Source: Candidatus Endomicrobiellum agilis | Lineage (GTDB): Bacteria; Elusimicrobiota; Endomicrobiia; Endomicrobiales; Endomicrobiaceae | Direction: 5' to 3' | Assembly (NCBI GenBank): GCA_020328155.1 | Contig: JAIXMX010000007.1 | Span: forward strand, 1-64,000 | Length of the DNA: 64,000 nucleotides | In this document: positions 8,365 to 17,177 of the stretch, piece after piece | How positions within the stretch are numbered: position 1 is the stretch's first letter | Layout: every line of letters starts with the position of its first letter | The notes under the pieces: model-generated | The model's database searches: none | What the model saw: the letters and a program-made list of their open reading frames with translations, nothing else | Told to the model about the DNA's origin: nothing | Program-made: the position numbers and the translations under genes

Positions 8365-9732
8365 TCAATTTCTTAAAAATTTGACCGTCGTTCCCAGCGT
8401 TTCCGCTCCAAGCACATCGATTTTACCTCTATATGACAAATTTTTTAAATTACCTTTCGGTATTATTGCTTTCTTAAAACCAAGTTTTTCCGCTTCGTAA
8501 AGCCTTTCCGCAACAAGCGATACAGAACGAACTTCACCGGCGAGACCAACTTCGCCAAAAACTATCATATCTTTAGGACAGATAAAACTAGAGTTTGCAG
8601 ACACTATGGCACAAGCGGCAGCCAAATCTGCAGATGTCTCTTTAATCTTTACACCGCCTGCTATATTTACAAAAACATCCTGCATTCCAAGAGGTAGATT
8701 TAATCTTTTTTCTAAAACCGCTATAAGAATTATAATGCGGTTCGCATCATATCCGGAAACCATTCTGCGCGGCATGCCAAAAGCAGTTCTTGCAGTCAAA
8801 GCTTGTACTTCCAAAAGAAGAGGTCTCGTTCCCTCCATCGCTACGGTTACGACATTTCCCGCAGTATCCGTCGTACGCTCTCCCAAAAAAATAAGCGACG
8901 GATTTGAAACTTCGGAAAGTCCCGAAGAGTTCATCTCAAAAATCCCGATTTCGCTTGTAGGTCCAAATCTGTTTTTATACGCTCTTAAAATTCTATATGT
9001 GTGTTGGCGTTCATTCTCAAAATACAATACCGTGTCAACAATATGCTCTAAAACCCTTGGGCCTGCCAAATCCCCTTCTTTTGTAACGTGTCCTAAAAGA
9101 AACACGGCAATATTTTTTGACTTCGCGATTCTTAAAAGCTCCGCCGCAGTTTCTTTAACCTGCCCCACTGTACCCGGAGCGCCTGAAAGTTCGGGATGAT
9201 AAGTTGTCTGAATTGAATCTATAATCAGAAATTCAGGATTTATTTTATTTACGGCGTCTATAATATTTTGAAGATTTGTTTCAGAAGCTAAAAAGATATT
9301 ATCTTTTTTTACTTTAAGACGCTCGGCGCGCGATTTGACTTGTGAAAGAGATTCCTCGCCTGATATATAAAGGACGGTGGCTTCATTGCTTAAAGAGTCT
9401 GATATATGCAACATCAGCGTAGATTTTCCAATTCCCGGCGCTCCTCCTAAAAGTATTAAAGATCCAGGTACAATCCCTCCGCCTATCATATTGTCAAATT
9501 CTTTTATCGCAGTGCGGTATCTCGAAAAATCTTTAGTTGAAATATCTTTTAATTTTAAAACTTCAGAGGAAAATCCGGTAAGTTGTTTTGAAAGAGAGCT
9601 TGCTTTGACAGATGATGAAAACTTTTCTTCCGTAAAACTGCTCCATGCTCCACAAGAAGGACATCTGCCAAGCCATTGGACAGACTCATAACCGCATTGT
9701 TGACATAAAAACCTCGTTTTTTGTCTTTTCAT
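8365..9732 (-). CDS. radA: DNA repair protein RadA/Sms
   Basis: A RecA-related helicase that helps branch migration and recombination intermediates. It has 455 residues. In order: zinc finger with Cys10, Cys13, Cys24, Cys27; Walker A GGAPGIGKST (96-105); the RadA-specific KNRFG motif (about 255); and a C-terminal Lon-protease-like domain without its catalytic role. It has no close operon partner; the gap to mlaD is 123 bases. Complete and typical. Confidence 0.97.
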   Translation of the reverse strand: MKRQKTRFLCQQCGYESVQWLGRCPSCGAWSSFTEEKFSSSVKASSLSKQLTGFSSEVLKLKDISTKDFSRYRTAIKEFDNMIGGGIVPGSLILLGGAPGIGKSTLMLHISDSLSNEATVLYISGEESLSQVKSRAERLKVKKDNIFLASETNLQNIIDAVNKINPEFLIIDSIQTTYHPELSGAPGTVGQVKETAAELLRIAKSKNIAVFLLGHVTKEGDLAGPRVLEHIVDTVLYFENERQHTYRILRAYKNRFGPTSEIGIFEMNSSGLSEVSNPSLIFLGERTTDTAGNVVTVAMEGTRPLLLEVQALTARTAFGMPRRMVSGYDANRIIILIAVLEKRLNLPLGMQDVFVNIAGGVKIKETSADLAAACAIVSANSSFICPKDMIVFGEVGLAGEVRSVSLVAERLYEAEKLGFKKAIIPKGNLKNLSYRGKIDVLGAETLGTTVKFLRN

Positions 9733-9855
9733 TTAAATCCCAACCACAATAAATTCTTCGGGAACACTTCTTTGAGAAAAAACGGAACAAAATACGTTCG
9801 CTATTACTAAGCGACTGCGACAATGGTCACGATTTCAAAGCAGCATTGCCAACCT

Positions 9856-11130
9856 TTATTGCTTGAATTCAATCTTTATGTAAGGTCTAACCGCAGTTTT
9901 ATTCAAGATATCTTCAATCGCAACCCCGGTATAGAGCCATTTTGTTATTCCAAACCTCATGCCTGCACCAATTTCCGGACCGTATTCATTTCTACGAAAA
10001 TTAGATACGTCCAAGTAAACTTTCAGCATTGTATAATTAGCATATATAGGCTGGAAAAACGAATATCCTAAACCTATTCCCAATTTGTTTTTTATTGCGC
10101 CGCCGTAAATTTCAGCTTTTTTTGACCTAAATCCCAAAAGAGCATTCAGAGTATTTATATTTCCATTTTCATTCTTATCCGCTAAGCAACTGTCAACAAT
10201 GTTTGCAATTCCCAAATAATAAAATTTATCGTCGCTCGACGACATTTTTAAACCAATATCGTTTACGTATTTTCTATTTTTAATATCATATTTTCCAGTA
10301 TAGTCCCAGCTCAACTCCAATCTGCCAACTTTTCTGATTGTATTATTTAGACTTTCAACGGTTTCTTTTGCAGAGGCTACTGTCTCTTTCAAATTTTTAC
10401 TCATCTGTTCATCATTTATAAGAGTCGATATCGGTCCGTTTCCGTCATATACGCGGGCAACCAATACATCTACCTTTGCGGAAATGTCTTTGACTGACGA
10501 TATTGCATCCCTTAAATCTTGCTTATTCTGCGCTGAAATATCTGCAATATCAATTGAAAATTTATTAAAGTTGTTTATTGATGACATAATCTGATTGTTT
10601 TGCGCTGCTAGATTATTTAAAACTTCCTTAAGAGAATACAGAGCATCGGCAAGATTTTCTACTATATCTTTTAGATTTCCCTCTTTCTCACTGTTGTATA
10701 ACGCTTTATTGATTCTATCAGTGATATCAGTTAAAGTGCTTTCAATAGAGGACTTTCGCTCCGATAATATATAATCGCCTTCTTTCAACTCCGGAAAACT
10801 TGAATCGCCCGGAACAATTTCAATGTATTTTGTTCCTACAATCCCTACGGACACCATACGAGCAAAAGCATTCTTGTATAAAACAACGTCTTTTCTTATC
10901 GAAAGCTTTAATTTTGCTTTCGAATCATCTAAAGAAACATTCCTCAAAACACCTATATCAACACCAGCTATTTTAACTTTAGCTTTCCGCGTAAGACCGG
11001 AAATACTGTCAAACTTTACATAGATATTGTAAGTTTTTTTCAATGTAAACGACCCGGTTGAAATAATTGAAACAACTATTGCAAGAAATCCTGCTGCCGT
11101 AAAGAGTCCGAGTTTAAGCTGATTGTTCAT
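9856..11130 (-). CDS. mlaD: MCE-domain lipid transport protein (MlaD-like) with long C-terminal extension
   Basis: Periplasmic substrate-binding part of an Mla-type ABC system that moves phospholipids between the membranes. It has 424 residues: one N-terminal membrane anchor (about 9-27), an MCE domain (about 34-115, VKFDSISGLTRKAKVKIAGV), a predicted helical stretch (about 120-260), then about 160 residues rich in beta-type sequence (IYGGAIKNKLGIGLGYSFF) ending in a lysine/phenylalanine tail. E. coli MlaD is only 183 residues. The extension may be a membrane or barrel-like tail; inference. The start overlaps the mlaF stop by four bases. Confidence 0.85.
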   Translation of the reverse strand: MNNQLKLGLFTAAGFLAIVVSIISTGSFTLKKTYNIYVKFDSISGLTRKAKVKIAGVDIGVLRNVSLDDSKAKLKLSIRKDVVLYKNAFARMVSVGIVGTKYIEIVPGDSSFPELKEGDYILSERKSSIESTLTDITDRINKALYNSEKEGNLKDIVENLADALYSLKEVLNNLAAQNNQIMSSINNFNKFSIDIADISAQNKQDLRDAISSVKDISAKVDVLVARVYDGNGPISTLINDEQMSKNLKETVASAKETVESLNNTIRKVGRLELSWDYTGKYDIKNRKYVNDIGLKMSSSDDKFYYLGIANIVDSCLADKNENGNINTLNALLGFRSKKAEIYGGAIKNKLGIGLGYSFFQPIYANYTMLKVYLDVSNFRRNEYGPEIGAGMRFGITKWLYTGVAIEDILNKTAVRPYIKIEFKQ

Positions 11131-11897
11131 ATTCTTTTCATTTCAAAAGCCCTGTCGTTAATTATGGGACCGCGGCTTGAACCTTCCACAAACTGCCTCA
11201 CATATTCATTTTTAGTATTTCTTGTCTCTTCAGACGTACCGTTAAAAATCATTTTGCCTTTATAAAGCATCATTATTCTGTCCGCAATTTTATACGCTGA
11301 GTTCATATCGTGGGTCACGACAATTGAAGCAATCTGCAAATGTTCCCTCAAATTTATTATTAAATCGCTTATTACATCAGACATTATAGGATCGAGACCT
11401 GTAGTAGGCTCATCATATAAAATATAGCACGGCTGATATGCAACAGCTCTTGCAATTCCGACTCTCTTCCTCATTCCGCACGAAAGTTCCGACGGTTTTA
11501 AATGTTCAATATTTTCCAAACCTACCATTGTAAGGCACTTCACAACTCTTTGTTCTATTTCATTTTTGTTAAGCGAAGTAAGAGTTTTTAAACCGAACGC
11601 AACATTCTCAAAAATATCAAGCGAATCAAAAAGGGCGGCTTCCTGAAATACATAGCCTATTTTTTTCTGCACCTCATGCAAAGTAAATGCAGAACATTTT
11701 ATTATGTCCACATCGTCAATCTTTATTGAACCCGTATCGGGCTTAACAAGTCCGGCGATAGTTTTTAATAAAATGCTTTTTCCAGTACCGGAAGAACCGA
11801 CAATAACCAAAGTCTCGCCGGCGCGGACTTCAAGATTTACTCCGTTAAGCACATGTTTAGCGCCAAACCATTTATGGACATTTTCCACTTTTATCAT
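11127..11897 (-). CDS. mlaF: Mla-type ABC transporter ATPase
   Basis: Cytoplasmic ATPase that drives MlaD-linked phospholipid transport. It has 256 residues. Walker A GSSGTGKS (34-41), signature LSCGMRKRVG (about 138-147, Cys replacing the usual second Gly-side residue seen in Mla ATPases as LSGGM), Walker B ILYDEPTTGLDP and the H-loop THD are visible. It is immediately upstream of mlaD with an ATGA overlap. The usual permease gene mlaE is not adjacent: 215 non-coding bases and then prmC lie upstream. Confidence 0.88.
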   Translation of the reverse strand: MIKVENVHKWFGAKHVLNGVNLEVRAGETLVIVGSSGTGKSILLKTIAGLVKPDTGSIKIDDVDIIKCSAFTLHEVQKKIGYVFQEAALFDSLDIFENVAFGLKTLTSLNKNEIEQRVVKCLTMVGLENIEHLKPSELSCGMRKRVGIARAVAYQPCYILYDEPTTGLDPIMSDVISDLIINLREHLQIASIVVTHDMNSAYKIADRIMMLYKGKMIFNGTSEETRNTKNEYVRQFVEGSSRGPIINDRAFEMKRI

Positions 11898-12112
11898 TTA
11901 TTAATTATTGTATAACTTTAGCCGTATTAAACATAATTTCACGAAATCGCATTACGCAAAAAAAACATCACTTTTTTTCTGCTTTTATTAGCGACTAAAT
12001 TGCTAAATCCTATTTTCCGTACAGGAATTAATATCATAGAATATCGCACATTTCTTAAATGCCCTTTCATTATCTTTTCCCGCGTTATCTTAACCGCCAA
12101 AAACTAAGCCCT

Positions 12113-12967
12113 TCAGCATTCTTTTTCCGCTTTTAATATTCTCGGCAATCCTGCATAATCTTTGGTTATTTCAATATTTTTATAACCGTTATCCGAAAAT
12201 ATTCGTTCTACCTCGTCCGCTTTATACGCATTTAATTCAAGCAAAATAAATCCATCGTTTTTTAAATACTTAACGGCTTGGCAAGCTATTTCCCCATAAA
12301 AAAATAAGCCGCCGTCGCGCGCCGTTAAAGCAATCTTAGGCTCGTATTTAAGTTCAGGCTCTAAAGTATTATATTCTTTATCAGAAATATAAGGCGGATT
12401 TGAAACAATCATATCAAAATTTTTATCGCCTATCTTGTCGAAAATATCACTTTCAATAAAATTTATATCGAGAGCATTGTTGATTTGAGCGTTTTCCTGT
12501 GCAATTTCAAGAGCGCTAAAACTTATATCCGAAGCTGTAACATTTCTAAACTTACCAAGTTTCGCCAAACTAACGGCTATACAGCCTGAACCTGTGCATA
12601 AATCCAGCACCAAATTCTTATTTTCTCTTTCAGAAAGTTTTAATACGGTTTCAACTAAAATTTCAGTTTCAGGTCTAGGTATCAAAACGTTTTTATTTAC
12701 TTTAAATTCAAAACCCATAAAACCGGCAAATCCCGTTATATATGCCACAGGCTCTCTTTTAGAACGTTTTAAAACATACTTTTTATATTGCAATACTTGC
12801 CTGTCTGTAAGTTTTTGACCTCTTATAAGAGGAAGTTTTGAACGTTTAGTTTGTAAAACAAAGCTTAAAAGAACTTCAGCGTCAGATTCTGGTTCAGAAA
12901 GCCCTTTTGATCTTAAAAATGCTCCGGCTGTTTTCAGCGAAGTATAAACACTTTCATCGACAAGCAT
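12113..12967 (-). CDS. prmC: release-factor glutamine methyltransferase
   Basis: Methylates the glutamine of the GGQ motif in RF1/RF2, raising termination efficiency. It has 284 residues: a helical N-terminal domain, VLIPRPETEILVE (94-106), SAM loop LDLCTGSGCIA (121-131) and catalytic SNPPYIS (189-195). Its ATG directly follows the prfA stop with no gap, so it is co-translated with its own substrate, the usual arrangement. Confidence 0.95.
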   Translation of the reverse strand: MLVDESVYTSLKTAGAFLRSKGLSEPESDAEVLLSFVLQTKRSKLPLIRGQKLTDRQVLQYKKYVLKRSKREPVAYITGFAGFMGFEFKVNKNVLIPRPETEILVETVLKLSERENKNLVLDLCTGSGCIAVSLAKLGKFRNVTASDISFSALEIAQENAQINNALDINFIESDIFDKIGDKNFDMIVSNPPYISDKEYNTLEPELKYEPKIALTARDGGLFFYGEIACQAVKYLKNDGFILLELNAYKADEVERIFSDNGYKNIEITKDYAGLPRILKAEKEC

Positions 12968-14038
12968 TTAAACATTACTTTCCTTAAGTTTAGATTCCAC
13001 ATCGACTTCAATGAGCTTATTGACAAGCTCCGATAAATCCCCATCCATAACTTCAGCAATATTATATACGCTATATCCTATTCTATGATCCGTAATTCTA
13101 TTCTGCGGAAAATTATAAGTTCTTATCTTTTCCGATCTGTCTCCGGAACCAATCTGCTGTTTCCTATCATCCGAAAGCTGTTTTTCACTTTCTAAGATTC
13201 TTTGTTCGTAAAGTTTCGCTCTTAAAACTTTAAATGCTTTTGCTCTATTTTTTATCTGACTTCTTTCATCCTGACACGCAATTACAAGCCCTGTGGGCAA
13301 ATGCGTAATTCTCACTGCCGAATCCGTTTTATTGACGTGCTGCCCACCTGCTCCGGAAGCTCTATAAGTGTCAATTCTTAAGTCTTCCTTTTTTATTTCA
13401 ACATCAACTTCTTCCACTTCGGGGAAAACCGCTACGGTTACCGCCGACGTATGAACTCTTCCCGACGCTTCAGTTTCAGGAATCCTCTGTACCCTGTGAG
13501 CGCCCCTTTCAAATTTGAAACAGCGCCACACTTTGCTGCCGTTTATCTCAAACACAATCTCTTTATAACCGCCAAGTCCAGTAGGGTTTGAATCTAAAAC
13601 TTCATATTTCCACCCGTTTCTCTCGGTAAACCGCGTGTACATTCTGTATAAATCGCCTACAAACAGAGCGGCTTCATCGCCGCCAGTACCCGCACGGATT
13701 TCCACAATAATATTTTTGTCCTCGTTCGGATCAGGAGGTATAAGCAAAACTTTCATCTCAGTTTCCATCTTACGCTGTTTCTCAACAAGATCATCATATT
13801 CAACAAAAGCTATTTCTTTTATTTCGGCATCTACCGATTCTTTTAATTTTTCAGTATTTTTTATATCGTCTAATAGCTTTGAATATCGGATATACTTTTC
13901 TGCAATAGGATGAAGGTAAGAATACTGTTTTGTGAGCTTTTTGTATTCTTCCTGATTTGAAACAGCAGATGAATTGCTAAGTTTTTTTTCAACTTCTTCA
14001 AACAGACTGTTTAATGACTTCAATTTTTCTAAAAACAT
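12968..14038 (-). CDS. prfA: peptide chain release factor 1
   Basis: Reads UAA/UAG stops and triggers peptide release. From the ATG at 14038 it has 356 residues, normal for RF1. The recognition tripeptide P-x-T appears as Pro-Glu-Thr (187-189) inside QRIPETEASGR, and the catalytic GGQ is at 231-233 (ASGAGGQHVNKTDSAVRI). The frame extends upstream to 14107, but that part lies in the rpmE terminator and is not family-like. A TATAAT at 14049-14044 sits very close to this start; the ribosome site is weak. Confidence 0.95.
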   Translation of the reverse strand: MFLEKLKSLNSLFEEVEKKLSNSSAVSNQEEYKKLTKQYSYLHPIAEKYIRYSKLLDDIKNTEKLKESVDAEIKEIAFVEYDDLVEKQRKMETEMKVLLIPPDPNEDKNIIVEIRAGTGGDEAALFVGDLYRMYTRFTERNGWKYEVLDSNPTGLGGYKEIVFEINGSKVWRCFKFERGAHRVQRIPETEASGRVHTSAVTVAVFPEVEEVDVEIKKEDLRIDTYRASGAGGQHVNKTDSAVRITHLPTGLVIACQDERSQIKNRAKAFKVLRAKLYEQRILESEKQLSDDRKQQIGSGDRSEKIRTYNFPQNRITDHRIGYSVYNIAEVMDGDLSELVNKLIEVDVESKLKESNV

Positions 14039-14052
14039 AACTTTATTATACG

Positions 14053-14097
14053 CAAAAAATATGACAGAATCTTTAAATACACATAAAAGATTCTGTC
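14053..14097 (-). terminator. intrinsic terminator downstream of rpmE
   Basis: Perfect 12-bp arms GACAGAATCTTT/AAAGATTCTGTC (14063-14074 and 14086-14097), 11-base loop, followed on the minus strand by ATATTTTTTG. It ends the rpmE transcript just before prfA. Confidence 0.85.
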
Positions 14098-14116
14098 GCA
14101 ATATCACTTACGAAAA

Positions 14117-14455
14117 TTATTTATCCTTGTCTTTTTTATTCTTCGTCTTAGAGGCTGTTTTTGTATTTTTAGGAGAAGTAGTGAGTGTTTTTCGCGAAAC
14201 TTTTTTCGGCGAGAGAACTTTCTTCTCAGTCTTATTTCTCACTATAGTTTTCCCTTCAGTTTTTGCAAAACGTTTCTGAAATTTTTCAACTCTTCCAGCC
14301 GTATCTATAAGCTTTTGCTTGCCGGTAAAAAACGGATGACAGTTTGAGCATATTTCCAGTTTTATTAAAGGTTTTGTAGAACGGGTTTTAAAAGTATAAC
14401 CGCACGCGCATGAAACCGCGCTCTCTTCATATTTAGGATGTATTGCTTCTTTCAT
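14117..14455 (-). CDS. rpmE: ribosomal protein bL31 with long basic tail
   Basis: A large-subunit protein near the central protuberance. Zinc-type L31: Cys16, Cys18, Cys36 and Cys39 are all present. The family core ends near residue 65; another 47 residues rich in Lys, Thr and Ser ([19 protein letters not shown]) follow, giving 112 residues against the usual 66-75. AAAGGAG precedes the ATG. It is followed by its own terminator. The tail probably binds rRNA or is disordered (inference). Confidence 0.93.
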   Translation of the reverse strand: MKEAIHPKYEESAVSCACGYTFKTRSTKPLIKLEICSNCHPFFTGKQKLIDTAGRVEKFQKRFAKTEGKTIVRNKTEKKVLSPKKVSRKTLTTSPKNTKTASKTKNKKDKDK

Positions 14456-14765
14456 TTTCTGACTTCTCCTTTTATTTTATCGCCACGCTATATTATTCAG
14501 ATTATGCAAAATTTTTACTCCCCAGTCAAACAGCAGCTCGTAAGACCGTATCCTATTCCAAAAGCACCAGCGAAAATAAAATTTGAAGAGAAATGAAAAT
14601 AAAAAATACCGCAAAAGAGCTTCCATCATCAAACCATTACGCAACGTTTTGCGCTCGCCATTTTTATTTCAAGCGATTCAATATAACACAATAATGAAAA
14701 GAAAGATGAGAATATCACTGAAGTAATACGCGATAAATGGCGAAAAGGAAACCTTGACACTAACT
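14456..14765. other. 310-base gap, no gene seen
   Basis: Between murD (ending at 14766) and rpmE (starting at 14455). It contains the rpmE ribosome site at its left edge. I see no further coding or clear promoter. In many bacteria ftsW and murG would follow murD here; no trace of them was recognised. Confidence 0.5.
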
Positions 14766-16085
14766 TTAGACGCTACTTTTTAAACTTAAAACCATTTTTT
14801 TAAACACTTTTCCCCGTTCTTCAAAATTTTCAAATTGATCGAAAGAAGCACATGCAGGAGAAAGCAAAACTATATCGCCTCTGACGGCAGTTTTAAATAT
14901 TCGTTTTACAGCATTTTCCATATCGCCGCAATCAATAAAGGGCGCATTTTTTAAATCCTTCTTGATTTTATCAGCAGCTTCGCCGATAAGAAAAATTGAT
15001 TTAACCCTCCGTCTTACAAGTTCTTTCAGAGAAGTATACGGAATGCCTTTATCGCGCCCGCCCATGATAATTAAAATATTTTTATCAAAAGACTCGAGTG
15101 CAACTCTTGTGGAATCAACATTTGTAGATTTTGAATCGTTGTAATAATCAACACCGTTTAAAGTTTTTATAAACTCTATTCTGTGTTCTACGCCTTTATA
15201 TTTTGAAACAACTTCCTCTACAACCGAAAGTTTTACTCCTGCCGCATAAGACGCCGCCGCCGCCGCCAAAATGTTTTCTATATTGTGCATACCGACAATA
15301 TTAATTTTAGGTTTCATAACAGCATGTTTTTTCCCAATATTTACAGTTATGTTTCCATCACTGAAAAACACTCCGTCTTTTAAAGGCTTTTTGCTAAAAA
15401 AAATCACTTTCGCTCTAGTTTTTTCAGATATTTTCCTGCAGATTTTGTCGTCATAATTTATTACCGCAAAATCCCCGTCTTGCTGGTTGACAAATATATT
15501 TTCTTTCGCTTTCACGTATGCTCTCATCGTTTTGTGATATTCGAGATGATCGGGAGTAATATTCAAAAATACCGATATATCCGGACTAAAACCCGGAGTA
15601 TCTCCAAGCTGATAACTTGAAAGTTCCATTGTAATAAATGTATTTTTCGTAGTCTTTAAAGCTTTATCTGCCAAAGGAAACCCTATATTCCCCGATACTA
15701 TCGAATCTCTATGCACCGCCTTTATTATTTTTGAAATTAAATCAGTAGTAGTAGTTTTACCGTTTGTTCCCGTAACAGCTATAATTTTTTTATATTTGGA
15801 ATTTTCAAGAGAAAAAGCGAGTTCGCTCAAAATTTTAATTTCTTGCTTACGGGCTTTTTCTAAAATAGGGATATCGGAATGAACTCCCGGACTTTTTATA
15901 ATAATATCCGAATTTAAAATTTTATCTGAATGCCCGCCAAATTCTTTTACGACTCTTTTGTTCAGATTTTTTATTTCTATTTCTTTGCTGTCGCTTGCGA
16001 AAACATTATATCCCAATTTTACGGCAAGATTTGCAGCCGCGACACCGCTTCTGCCAAGACCCAAAACTCCTATACTCTTTTTCAT
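14766..16085 (-). CDS. murD: UDP-MurNAc-L-alanine:D-glutamate ligase
   Basis: Adds D-glutamate to the peptidoglycan precursor. It has 439 residues: N-terminal UDP-binding GLGRSG (9-14), ATP site TGTNGKTTT (105-113), the central NITPDHLEYH and the C-terminal YNDSKSTN and GGRDKG blocks. GAGGTAGAAG precedes the ATG. It lies six bases downstream of mraY and is the last gene of this dcw run. Confidence 0.97.
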   Translation of the reverse strand: MKKSIGVLGLGRSGVAAANLAVKLGYNVFASDSKEIEIKNLNKRVVKEFGGHSDKILNSDIIIKSPGVHSDIPILEKARKQEIKILSELAFSLENSKYKKIIAVTGTNGKTTTTDLISKIIKAVHRDSIVSGNIGFPLADKALKTTKNTFITMELSSYQLGDTPGFSPDISVFLNITPDHLEYHKTMRAYVKAKENIFVNQQDGDFAVINYDDKICRKISEKTRAKVIFFSKKPLKDGVFFSDGNITVNIGKKHAVMKPKINIVGMHNIENILAAAAASYAAGVKLSVVEEVVSKYKGVEHRIEFIKTLNGVDYYNDSKSTNVDSTRVALESFDKNILIIMGGRDKGIPYTSLKELVRRRVKSIFLIGEAADKIKKDLKNAPFIDCGDMENAVKRIFKTAVRGDIVLLSPACASFDQFENFEERGKVFKKMVLSLKSSV

Positions 16086-16091
16086 TTACTT

Positions 16092-17177
16092 CTACCTCAG
16101 CTTAAGCGATGCAAAAGAAATTATTGCAAGAATCACTCCTACTATCCAAAATCTTATCGTAACTTTTGTTTCAAACTGTCCGAGCATTTCAAAATGATGA
16201 TGCAACGGAGCCATCTTAAATATTTTTTTACCTGTTCTTCTATAGCAATATATCTGCACAAAAACGGAAAGCGTTTCAACAACAAAAACGCCGCACAAAA
16301 TAACCAAAATAAGTTCTTGTTTTATAAATACCGCCGACATGCCCAGAACTCCGCCTAAAAACAAACTGCCGGTATCGCCCATAAAAATCTCCGCCGGATG
16401 CGAATTATACCATAAAAACCCTAGACACGACCCCGCTACAGCAAACAGAAAAATTGATATCTCCCCAGCGCCGGATACGTTAATAATCTTCAAATAATTC
16501 GCTATCTGCAAATGTCCGGCAAAATATGCAAGCAAAGCAAGCGAAAAAGCTACGATAGCTATGCTGCCTACGGCAAGTCCGTCAAGTCCGTCCGTTAAAT
16601 TCACAGCGTTTGAACTGCCCACTATTATGATAATCACAAACAGAATATATAAAAAAGAACAATCTATAAAAAAACCTTTGAGAAAAGGAACGTTTACAAG
16701 TGTTGCAAATTTTAAGTTTGACGGAAAAAAATTTAAATATGCAGCTAGGAACGCGGCAAAAACCGTCTGACCGAAAAGCTTTCCTTTTGCCGAAAGCCCT
16801 TTTGAATCTTTTTTCTTAAGTTTTAAATAGTCGTCGCAAAAACCTAAAAAACCAAGCCACAGAGTCCCCACTAAAAGCCAGAGAACAAACCTATTGTCAA
16901 ACTTCGCCCACAAAAGAGTCGACACGACTACAGATAACATTATGAGCAGCCCGCCCATAGTCGGAGTACCGTTTTTGCCTAAATGCGTTACTGGTCCGTC
17001 GGTTCTTACAATTTGTTTTATTTTAAAAGTTTCAAGTTTTCTTATAATGTAATGACCGGCGACAAAACAAATTAAAAGACTCGTTAAGATAGCACCGCCT
17101 GCCCTAAAAGTTATATATTGAAAAACATTAAAAGGACTAAATACGCTGCTTAAATGGTAAAAGATATGATATAGCAC
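16092..17177 (-). CDS. mraY: phospho-MurNAc-pentapeptide translocase
   Basis: Integral membrane enzyme that makes lipid I from UDP-MurNAc-pentapeptide and undecaprenyl phosphate. It has 361 residues with about ten hydrophobic segments. Catalytic Asp115/Asp116 (FCDDYLKLKKKDSKGL), NLTDGLDGLA (about 193-202) and the HHHFE loop (about 326-330) are intact. The start is GTG at 17177, overlapping the murF stop by one base (TAGTG), so the pair is coupled. Confidence 0.97.
   Translation of the reverse strand: MLYHIFYHLSSVFSPFNVFQYITFRAGGAILTSLLICFVAGHYIIRKLETFKIKQIVRTDGPVTHLGKNGTPTMGGLLIMLSVVVSTLLWAKFDNRFVLWLLVGTLWLGFLGFCDDYLKLKKKDSKGLSAKGKLFGQTVFAAFLAAYLNFFPSNLKFATLVNVPFLKGFFIDCSFLYILFVIIIIVGSSNAVNLTDGLDGLAVGSIAIVAFSLALLAYFAGHLQIANYLKIINVSGAGEISIFLFAVAGSCLGFLWYNSHPAEIFMGDTGSLFLGGVLGMSAVFIKQELILVILCGVFVVETLSVFVQIYCYRRTGKKIFKMAPLHHHFEMLGQFETKVTIRFWIVGVILAIISFASLKLR

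Noticed and set aside
8606-9199. 197-codon ORF on + opposite radA
   Set aside because: Antisense shadow of a clearly conserved RadA; no family features and no ribosome site.
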